From positions 27,373,001 through 27,437,000 of the forward strand of contig NC_058524.1 in NCBI RefSeq assembly GCF_904849725.1: 64,000 bases of DNA, written 5' to 3'. Under the pieces are notes generated by a model, which had not been told where the DNA came from, made no database searches, and saw only the letters and a list, made by a program, of their open reading frames with translations. Numbering within the stretch: position 1 is the stretch's first letter; each line of letters begins with the position of its first letter. The DNA comes from Hordeum vulgare subsp. vulgare. Its lineage: Eukaryota; Streptophyta; Magnoliopsida; Poales; Poaceae. The translations under genes and the position numbers were made by a program. Below, one piece after another: positions 55,730-64,000 of the stretch.

Positions 55730-55880
55730 TTAGATGATCAAGATGATGATAAATTGTTAGATGATTAAGATGACGATCAAGATGGTGATAAGTTGCTAGA
55801 TGATTGAAAGGATGATGAGTTCTTAGATGATTAAGAGGATGATGAGTTGTTAGATGCTTAAGAGGATGATAAGTTATATG
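55730..55880. repeat. GATGATGA-rich imperfect tandem repeats
   Basis: Units of the type TTAGATGATTAAGATGATGA are repeated about five times with substitutions. Confidence 0.7.
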
Positions 55881-55888
55881 ACACATAT

Positions 55889-56012
55889 TAGATTAAAGTG
55901 GATGGATGCAAGTGATCAAGTTGAATTAGAGTAAAATACGATGTTGCGGTTTGCAACATTATATTTTCCCTCTAACCCAAAATGATCACTTGCACCCATC
56001 CACTTTAATCTA
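55889..56012. repeat. Hairpin with about 43-bp arms
   Basis: TAGATTAAAGTGGATGGATG...CAAGTGATCA on the left pairs with TGATCACTTGCACCCATCCA...CTTTAATCTA on the right, with few mismatches and a loop of about 40 bases. Confidence 0.85.
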
Positions 56013-56471
56013 AATGTTGTTTTTTGCACAGTTATTATTGATGTTATATATTAACTAGTATAACCGTGTGTAAATACAATACAAATATAAAAATAAATAT
56101 ATGCTCGTTTAGTAGTGCGCGACTTCTAAGAGCTCGCTACTGCTATTGTAGGATAGTAGTACACTAGTAGAAAGCAAGGCTTTGGGCCAGGCGATGAAAG
56201 AGATTTAATCCAGTTCTGTTACGAACCGGGACCAATGGGTGCATCAGTCCTGGTTCGTGAGGCCAGGGCGCCGGCCGGGCTATGGTCCCGGTTCCAGACA
56301 CGAACCGGGACCAATGGTCCTCGCTCCTGGGGCAGCACCTTTAGTCCCGGTTGGTGGCAGGAACCAGGACTAAAGGTCAGTCTTCTGTCCTAGTTCTTGC
56401 CACCAACCGGGACCAAAGAGATTCTTATATATACCCTCGACCCTGCCCACCCTCTCCTCTTTTTTTTGGCC

Positions 56472-57694
56472 ATGCGGGAGGTGTGCATGCCCTACTCTTG
56501 CCACCGTTCTATGCATGCACATGAGGTGTTCGATGAAATGCCCGAGCCACACTTAAGCTTTCTGGTCTCCAAGCTCCATTTTCCTCAAGATTTGTCTAGG
56601 TTTGGCGGTGCACCAACTACACAAGTGTTCTAAAAGGTTAGCTACTTCATCCTTCAATCTCTGACTGCTAATTTAGCTAATTTCAAGTGCTATAGAAGTA
56701 GAGTGGTTTATGGGTTTTAGTGTAGGCGTGTATGTGGGAGTTCTTTTGATTTAGATGCACCAGTTGAGCTCAAATTAACTTTTTAGAGTCTGCACATGGG
56801 TTCATTAGCCCAAATACCATAAATGAATGGTCGGTACAAAAAAGAGTTAAAGATACCGAGGAAAACTTGCTAAAAGCGTTCCTTCGACATCAAAACAAAA
56901 GGGAAATACTTTTTCCTTACAACTTCAAGTGAGTGTTACAGTCTTGTGCATATTCGGTTTCTCTTACTCGAGGTTAAGTAATGTAATTGATGAGCTATGC
57001 GTACGCAGGTTCCACTTTATTCTGCTATGCATTAAGCTTGACGGGGGAGTAGTAACTGTCTTAGACTCGAGACGTAAAGATCCCAAGGATTGTGCGGACA
57101 TGACTTCAGTGCTCCAGAAGTATGTTCAATCAATGCCGGGACCATATAGGCAACTTTCGTTCATTTCCTGATATCAAGTACTCATTTTCTTTGTCTGGCA
57201 GGGTTTGGAAAAAGTTCACCGGAATGATTCCGGGTCTGAAGAACGAGCTGCGATTTACACATCCCAAAGTAAGTAGTACTAGCTAGTTTCGCGCATCTCT
57301 CATTGACTCTAGTTTCAATACCATTATCATGCTTGATCATCAGTTTGATTGAACTCTATTCTCATAAAGTGTTTGTGGCACGCCTTCGGGAATAATTTAT
57401 GTGGATATTATGTCTGCGAATTCATTCGCAACTCGACCACTGAGCGGGTCATAAGTCCAGAACAATTAGAAGTACATAAACAATATTCACAATTTTATTT
57501 TATTAGCATCAATTGTGTTGAGTTTCATTCCTATATACGTATGTACCCCCCAGATCTGGCAGATGCGGGATGAACTCCTACCACAAGATCGTTTACGAGA
57601 AATTCAAGAGGAATTGGCGGGATTCTTTCTTGACCACGTCATAAATGAAAAGGGAGAATACCATACAGAAATTCAATGGGAGTTTGATGCTTGA
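56472..57694 (+). pseudogene. Ulp1-like protease, C-terminal half, in CACTA C
   Basis: A short first frame from ATG 56472 (MREVCMPYSCHR, 53 codons) has no recognised match. Protease exons follow: about 56786-56928 (GFISPNTINEWSVQ ... ILFPYNF), 57009-57119 with the catalytic His in FHFILLCIKL and Asp in VTVLDSRRK, 57202-57268, about 57370-57468 with the Cys in NLCGYYVC, and about 57554-57694 ending at TGA. The splice borders match those in CACTA A. The usual oxyanion Gln is His here (CLWHAFGNN). The N-terminal two thirds of the gene are missing. The intron 56929-57008 has no insertion, unlike the same intron in CACTA A. Confidence 0.78.
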
Positions 57695-57699
57695 TGATG

Positions 57700-58245
57700 T
57701 CAGGGATGTTATATTGTATATGTGTAGTAGAATCGCATAGATATACGAAAATTTGTTGTTCGACCAAGCACGTAGAAAGAGAGGTCACTTCTCACTATAT
57801 ATGTTCATGATCATGATGTTTTGTACTTAATGATTTCTTCATTTGCTTACTAGCTAGCATCGAGTTCTCTCTATATCTAGTAGCTACCGTCGACCAAGCA
57901 CGAAGAAAGAGAGGTCACTTCTCTCTATATGTAGTAGCTAGCTAACACAATATGAAACCCCTAATAAAACCCCTAAACCCCTCTTTCGAAAAAAACGAAA
58001 AACCCAGCGCCTGCGAGCTGCTAACACATGGCTATATTTTGGTCCCGGTTGGTGTTACCAACCGGGACTAAAGGTCCTCCTGCCTGGGCGCTCCGCAGCG
58101 GCCACGTGGAGCTCCTTTGGGCTCGGTTCGTAAGCCAACCGATACTAAAAGTTTGGGAATTTAGTCCAGATTGTTTTGTCCCGGTTGAAGAATTGGGACT
58201 AAATCCCCTCTGAAACCGGGACTGATGGTCCTTTTCCTACTAGTG
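57700..58245. other. 3' flank and right subterminal repeats of CACTA C
   Basis: An AT-rich 3' flank like 38799-39160 is followed by GGTCCCGGTTGG/CCAACCGGGACTAAAGG (58040-58075) and further degenerate pairs up to the terminus. Confidence 0.7.
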
Positions 58246-58377
58246 GTAGCGCTTGTTACGAAAGCGCGCTACTGCTAACCTAGTTTTCTGTAGCAATGGT
58301 TGCCGTGCTACTGCTAAATGTTAGCTATAGTGCTGTAGCTGTAGCACGTTTGCCCGTGCCTCTGTTAGACTTTTGAC

Positions 58378-59167
58378 CAGGGACAGAGATACGGGGTGGC
58401 TAGGGTGGGCCGCGGCCCACCCTGGGGTTCTGGATCAGTTAATATAGCTATACATTTCTAACCGGACCAGATGAAAAAAGGTCTTAACTGTTGGCCCACG
58501 ACAAACGTAGCCCACATCCACATCGAGCCAGCCAGCGAGGGGAATGCATCGAGCAGAACCAGCTCTCCAGCCGCTTGGTCCCGACACAGTGATGTCCTTG
58601 CAGAGCCATCGTCGGTTCGCTGCCCTCGCCGTTCACTAGCCAGATCCATCCCAGCGAGCTAGGTGCGCCCTTGCCCCTGCGAGCGAGGCTACTCCTCTCC
58701 CATGGCCGGCTGACGCCCCAGTAAAGTGAGCAGTATATGCCTAGTGCCTAAGTGCCCTAGTCCTGCGGAGCAACTCCACAAGTTAACCCCATTTTAGGTG
58801 TCAAATACCCAAAATCTAATACCCCAATTTCTCATTTAGGGTTAGTTTTGTTGTTGTTGTGCTATGCTATCAAGTAGATGAACCGAGTACATGATTGGAA
58901 ACTAATTACTTAGCACATCATTTCTGCACTAAATAGCTTTATTATTAATAGAAAGTAATTATTATTGCAGAATTGTGAAGTATGTACTATATATGCTTTA
59001 TGCAAAACTTAGACTTAATTGAAAATTTTAGTATGTTTGTAAGAACATACTGATCTATTTCTACGTGAAATTGGTAATTAGATAGAACGTTCACATGCCA
59101 TATTTCTTATCAATATAATTATTTTTCGGGCATACCACCGTGTTCCCAAATGCTAGCTCCGCCACTG
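58378..59167. mobile_element. hAT-type non-autonomous element, 790 bp, nested in CACTA E
   Basis: Ends CAGGGACAGAG and AGCTCCGCCACTG are imperfect inverted repeats. Flanks CTTTTGAC (58370-58377) and CTTCTGAC (59168-59175) match at 7 of 8 bases. Internal frames on both strands near 58458-58662 show no domain. Confidence 0.8.
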
Positions 59168-59289
59168 CTTCTGACCCGCGTTACTGCTAGGGATTTCCCT
59201 AGTAGTGTTTATCTGTAATAAAGGGTGCCTAATCACTACCCTCTACAAATAAGCACCGATGTTTAAAGAAAAACCAGTTTACCTCTCTA

Positions 59290-61907
59290 ATCCCCTTATG
59301 GTGTACCATGCAGTAGAGGAGAGGGGGGAAATTGCTCCTTTGTCCCGTAAACTCTATGACTAGAAGGTTCGCATTGGTATTGAGATTGATAAATTGATCG
59401 GTTGTGATGAGATTTACTAGTGGAAAGATCTCATGAGATATATCTTCTTAAAGGGATCACAGTAGTTCGTACTGTTCTAGGGTTCCTTATTCTAAAAATA
59501 TATATACCATTTTTCCTTTGAAATATGGGAACAGTAGCAGCTCAATCATGCCACTGCATACTGTGACAATTTTGGCCTTGTTACTCGTAATCTATTTCAT
59601 CTTTCAACTGATATGTGGATGTTTCTAAACAAGTTTACATGGCTGACTGTTTGATCATGACCGAACCTTTATTTGTCGAGGATGCTAAACATACCTTATT
59701 TTCTATGGAACGTAATAGGACCACAGGGTCATGATAATTTTTATGTAGAGCTTCTTCACTATTGTCAGAATATAATCTAGAGTATATTATATACATATTT
59801 AATTGTGTCCACCCTAACATTCTTGAAGGGCAATACTCAAATATGATGTTATTACCTTAATATGTGAAATTCTAGTTGGTGAGTCAATTTAGCAATAATT
59901 CATACCGATTTGCAAATGGATAACTAAAACAATGACTTGAACCCTTTGCTAAGAAAATGATTAGTGATTTGGTTCACAAGATGGTTTACCAAAACAAGAA
60001 ACATTATGGATAGTATTATGTCTATGCATGAATTCTTCATCACATTGGTACTGTTTCAACTATATTTTGAAAACGAAGTTAATTGTGATTTCTTACTTCG
60101 ACGCCATGCTCCTAGGTTTTTTGATGTAAATTCATATGGTTTAGACGTTTAGTGAAACAAATCCTTGTCAATTATATTCTTACTGTCAATCTTAACGATA
60201 TTGTTGGTCGCTAGTTTAGAGTGCAAAATAGGTTAGGCAAGAGGATCATTTGTCCGCATTTTCCATTAACCTAGCTTGAGGCCGATTGCTTAGCTAAGAT
60301 GGATGTTAAGGACTAGAAAAATGTGTTGTTGCTATGTTTTGGGCCCTTGCCTTATTGGTATCTATTGTAAGTTTAGAATATGCAATTGATAAAATTATGT
60401 GCATTAGTCACGATCTTGAAAAATCTTTAAACCTCAAGCTAATAATGTTTTATATTCGTGACTCATGTCTCGTTAAAATCAATTCAATGATGTTGTTTGA
60501 TGTTGGGGGAGATGATTCTAGTTGTTGGTTTATGCTAACCTATTTTGTTGCCCAGTTCGCAATTACCTAATTAATAATTGGGTGTTCCTATTAGATACAA
60601 TAGGCTGGAAATTTTCTTGATTTTTCTTCTTAAATTTATTTTTTGAGGGGGAAAATTATGCTTGGAAAGGGGGTTATTTGTCCATGGGAGGAAATTTGTG
60701 CTCCTAAATGTATCTCTCTCTAGTATTCCTTCTAACCACATGTGTATTTTCATAATGATCAAAAAAATATTGACAAATTTTCTGGTTATGTGCTGGTGGA
60801 AGTTATAAAACTAATCTATGTTGTGGCTGGACATTGTCAAAGCTAAATACTTGTATAATCATATTGTTGTTTCCACTAATACTAGGTTTTTGATTCCTCA
60901 CATTGGAAGCCATTTCTAGAAGTCAAAGAGCTTTATATTGTGGGTAGTGGGAACACGGCTAGACTTTGTAAAGACTCCTTCAATAATAAATACCTTTGTG
61001 TGAGAAGTTTCCTCAGTTGATTGAGATTCGCAACATGATTTGCATTGCTTATCTTTTTTCTTAGGTCAACCGATCTACCTTTTTTATAAGAAGGTTGTTC
61101 CCTACTCTCTCCCGTTAGTGGAATGATATTTGCATTGTCGCTAATACACTACCTACTGCTAGTGCCCCCTAAATTTGCTACCAAGTCTATGTATATGTGG
61201 CTTTGAAGAAAACATGGAAAGGGGGGAGGTCCTTTTGATTGATCTACGTGCGAAACTTCGTCTTAAACTTTAGATTTACTCTTGAGACTTCTGCAAGATG
61301 TTGCACCGATGAGAGAAGACACGGGGAAGAGAAACTGGGTTGGGAAATCCTACTTGCTCCTTTTCTGATTAAAAATGAAACTTCACATCATTTTGGTTTT
61401 CGCTCTATCACGTGGCTATGTGTTTTGGGAGAATGGTGGGGGTATGTCTTTGGCACTTCTCTTTGCCCTAAATAACATTTCGTAGTTTTATTCTTGTTGT
61501 TACTCCTTTGCCCCTGGTGTGGAGTGTAACTTCTCCCATCGAGTTGGGGATGTCTATTAGGTTATGTGGAACACTCGAAATAAAGCTAACTTCTTAATCA
61601 AAACCCCCTTCAAAATTAAGTTCTTTCTGGTGGAATAACGCATCCCGGCTCTAAGTCCTAAACTTGACAAGGATGCTCGCATATTCCCTAGACTTATTTT
61701 GGGTTTCCTCACACTATTCCTGCAGTGGTACGGTGTGCCATCAATTACAAACGGCCTATGGCGACTTTGTCAACCTCCTGGTATGCTAGCTCCGTCTCTC
61801 AGAGTTGCCCATAAGGGTAGAGTTGTGTGTATGTGTTCATAGGGTGTGTGTATATATGTTGTGACCGTCTGCATGTGTATTGTATTTTTTTGTTAAAAAA
61901 ACCGCTC
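59290..61907 (+). pseudogene. LINE (non-LTR retrotransposon) remnant, reverse transcriptase region
   Basis: Broken plus-strand frames retain LINE RT blocks in order: SMERNRTTG (about 59702), YQNKKHYG/KTRNIMDSIMSMHEF with NCDFLLRRH (59964-60152; compare KGRNIMD and the VNWDFL motif), DLEKSLNLKLIMF (about 60410) and QLPN...LGVPIRYNR near 60560. WNTRNKANF near 61566 fits the C-terminal part. Stops and frame changes are frequent. A GTGTGTATATATGTT...TGTTAAAAAAA tail at 61755-61907 looks like a LINE or SINE 3' end. The element is old and incomplete at its 5' end. Confidence 0.6.
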
Positions 61908-61953
61908 CAAAATTGTGTTTCCTGTTTATTCTTTTTTTCTTTTTCTTGGAAAG

Positions 61954-62130
61954 GCCTTCAATGCCCAATGATAAATGCTTGCAAGAAGAATGCTACGCTA
62001 CTCCACGCCAATGTTGTGAACTTGATGCCTATGGATGGAGATGTGTTACTAGGGAACTCCGTTTTTCCCATGTGATGTTTCTTACAACGGCTTTTCGCCG
62101 TGTACGAAAAACGACCTTTCTTCCCGTGAG
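61954..62130 (+). other. Exon-like Cys-rich segment
   Basis: A T-rich tract (61925-61950) ending in AAAG and a GTGAGT at about 62129 bracket an open stretch. The frame contains DKCLQEECYATPRQCCELD followed by AYGWRC, five Cys in about 25 residues. Another frame of the same stretch is open too, so the coding status is unproven. Confidence 0.25.
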
Positions 62131-62139
62131 TACCTGACC

Positions 62140-62969
62140 TTGATTTGTTCCGTTCCCGTTGTTTTTGTGGTACAAGACTTGTTGTTTCTATTCAAAAGTT
62201 AACGGAAAATGGATAGCCCAATTAAAAATCATACTGTAAGCATCCACGTACAGATTTGACTCAATGGTACACCGTGGCTAAAGTTACTTTTAGGCTTCAT
62301 TTTGCGCACGTATGATGTGGCATGGAGTGGCCGTTGAAGCCCATTTGCTCACGATGGCGCACTTCATCGTGGCTGCAAACAGAGAGTAGCTGCCTGCCAT
62401 AATTGTAGTTTTGGTTGGAGCACAAGCTCCTACGAAACGGCGACTAAGCGTAGACCATTTATTAATTAATCATCGCCAACGACATCAACATCTAGGAACG
62501 GCCATTTTCTACTCCCACAGAGAAGACAAAGATATGTTGTTGACCACAGCACTCATACACACTCGATGCAAAAACTAGAAGTGAGGGATGATGCGTCACA
62601 ACAAAGATAGGAGTAGCTGGGATAGGGTGCAAATGATTGAATTTTTCCGTTTCTACAAATAAAATAGGAAATAATTGAACCACTGGATGAGCCATATCTT
62701 CTTCACAATCGAGTAGTAGCTTTGAATTCGTCAGGCATATAAAAATATGACATCTCTTCTACTAGTATTTCTTTGGCAGTAGGACACGCGCCATGGCACC
62801 ACATATTGCAAAGCAAGTACTGTAGCATCTATTGCACAGATATATATTTCAGGATGTAGTGTAAACTGGCAAAAATGCCAAACCATGCTCTTAACTTGGA
62901 TTTTTGAACTCACTTTTGGGAAAGAGCTTCCGAGACAAGTTTGTAAAGTGGCAAACCAATTGGAAATTG
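62140..62969. other. Unassigned region
   Basis: No gene, element end or strong repeat is recognised. Minus-strand frames of 60-67 codons at 62492-62695 and 62731-62913 look like chance. Confidence 0.3.
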
Positions 62970-63372
62970 CGTTTGGAGCTCGGCTTCTCCATAGAGGCCT
63001 TTAAATTTGAAATTCAAATTTCATGAAAATTCATATTTTTACATTTCAAAAATTTCTGAAAAAAATACAGATATAAGTGAGGGTGTAACACACATGTGTG
63101 TAAATTTTCAGAGAAAAAATATTAAAATGAAGGCTGTACAAAAAAGACAAATCTGAGGCTTTTTTTAACACATGACACTATTCATCGTTTCATGTTATGA
63201 ATTTGTCTTTTTTATGCAGATCGTATGTAAAGGTATTTCATCTTAAAATTTTACACACATACACATAAAATCCTTCTTTACTTGTATGTTTTTTCCTTTT
63301 TGTCAAATCCAAAAAGTTTGAATTTTGAATTGTTCAATTTTTTTGGCCTCCGTAGAGGCGGAGCTCCAAACG
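62970..63372. mobile_element. Inverted-repeat element, 403 bp, class uncertain
   Basis: The ends CGTTTGGAGCTC and GAGCTCCAAACG are a perfect 12-bp inverted repeat, extended imperfectly through AGAGGCC / GGCCTC and TTTGAAATTCAAATT-type sequence. The interior is AT-rich without coding capacity. No target duplication is apparent. Confidence 0.55.
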
Positions 63373-63399
63373 TCTGTTCTCCAAACCAGGTGGCCTGCT

Positions 63400-63731
63400 A
63401 CAAACAGTTGACCAGACAAACTAACTAATGCATCTGAGCTGATGCTTATAGCAACTGGAACGAGATCCTCCGACTTGGCTTTCACTACGCCAAAGGGATG
63501 TCCAACTCGTATCATCGTCCATGCGGCATCCTTAGACAACGAAGACAGCTTATTCGCTAAGGTGGCCAGAGAAGCCAGCGGCCCGTGTGGCTCCGTGCCA
63601 CCAAAGAGGATGGAAGAACGATGTTTGTACGACGACGAAATCACTACTTAAGTGTTACCTCTTGCACCTAGAAGTAGTTTGACTTCATTTATCATCTTGA
63701 GCAATGAAATCCCTTTACCCCCGTAAGAAAA
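63400..63731 (+). other. Possible LINE 3' end fragment
   Basis: A 69-codon frame (63442-63651) ends in TAA and is followed by CAATGAAATCCCTTTACCCCCGTAAGAAAA, a type of 3' end that I associate with plant LINEs. The protein shows no domain. The call is weak. Confidence 0.3.
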
Positions 63732-64000
63732 ATGTTACCTCTTGCAAAGGTCACTCTTCATCTTTTTAGGCCATAACGGGTGGACACACTGTATGTGCAT
63801 CAGAATTTAAGACTATTTTTTCATAAGATTATTTTTCAAAAAAAAATTATCTGTTGAACATAGCGTCTGGATACCAAATCCTTACCGGAAACTGAAAAAC
63901 CATGTACCAAGAAAAGCGAAAACAGAAATAACTAACAACCGAAGAAGCCACATACAAAAAAATAAAAAACAAAGCCCGGAAGCATGGTTGTGGTTTTTAC

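Larger units (their letters stand above)
56162..58245 (+). mobile_element. CACTA element C, 2.1 kb, nested in CACTA E
   Basis: Ends CACTAGTAGAAAGCAAGG and CCTTTTCCTACTAGTG with flanking GTA (56159-56161 and 58246-58248). The 5' part has inverted GGTCCCGGTT/AACCGGGACCA repeats and a TATA-like TTATATATACC (about 56425). Its only gene is the C-terminal half of an Ulp1-like protease. The small size and lack of transposase make it non-autonomous. Confidence 0.9.
52845..59207 (+). mobile_element. CACTA element E with nested CACTA C and hAT element
   Basis: Termini CACTACTATGAAAAAC and GATTTCCCTAGTAGTG form an inverted repeat, flanked by TTT (52842-52844 and 59208-59210). The subterminal repeat differs from the other CACTA elements here: it is GCTACTGCTA / TAGCAGTAGC (for example at 53000 and 58276). 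It carries a decayed B3-like gene. CACTA C (56162-58245) and a hAT element (58378-59167) are inserted in its right part. Confidence 0.82.

Noticed and set aside
1..64000. tRNA, rRNA or bacterial-type operon features
   Set aside because: No cloverleaf, rRNA core sequence or operon layout was recognised; the gene structure has introns with GT/AG borders throughout.

Overview
The window looks like intergenic DNA from a large, repeat-rich grass genome, most probably a Triticeae (wheat, barley or Aegilops type). The evidence is two full-length copia retrotransposons with the LTR ends and polyprotein of the BARE-1/WIS/Angela group, several CACTA elements whose ends carry the palindromic TTTAGTCCCGG / CCGGGACTAAA subterminal repeats, and small hAT, Mutator and Stowaway elements. 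I see no convincing host housekeeping gene. Nearly all coding sequence is transposon-encoded or transposon-carried.

Layout. Bases 1-39369 are one nested block. The outermost unit is a CACTA element (here A) whose left end lies before the window and whose right end is at 39369. It holds the last exon of a coiled-coil/membrane-anchor gene, the first codons of a transposase gene, a 337-bp tandem array, and a decayed Ulp1-like cysteine protease gene that starts at 5385. That gene is broken twice. Copia copy 1 (8065-16989, target-site duplication AGATA) sits in its second exon. A second CACTA element B (17388-38004, duplication TTG) sits in a later intron, so the protease gene ends only at 38798. 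B contains copia copy 2 (18099-26927, duplication GAATG), two tandem copies of its own minus-strand Ulp1-like gene, a 107-codon ORF, and an intact two-exon gene for a DEDDy 3'-5' exonuclease of the WRN type.

Bases 39370-48597 are a less repetitive stretch with small elements: two hAT elements with perfect 8-bp duplications, a Stowaway MITE, a short Mutator-like element, and a decayed minus-strand ORF family. CACTA D (48598-52536) carries a second, broken exonuclease copy. CACTA E (52845-59207, duplication TTT) carries a decayed B3-like gene and is itself interrupted by CACTA C (56162-58245, duplication GTA) and a hAT element (58378-59167). A LINE remnant follows (about 59290-61907), then mostly unassigned sequence.

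How the parts relate. C carries the same intron that B invaded in A, but without an insert, so it acts as an empty-site paralogue. The CACTA elements share modules (Ulp1-like protease, exonuclease, the 337-bp repeat and a short 5' module) in different combinations, which points to repeated exchange of cargo among non-autonomous CACTA elements. No intact transposase gene is visible.
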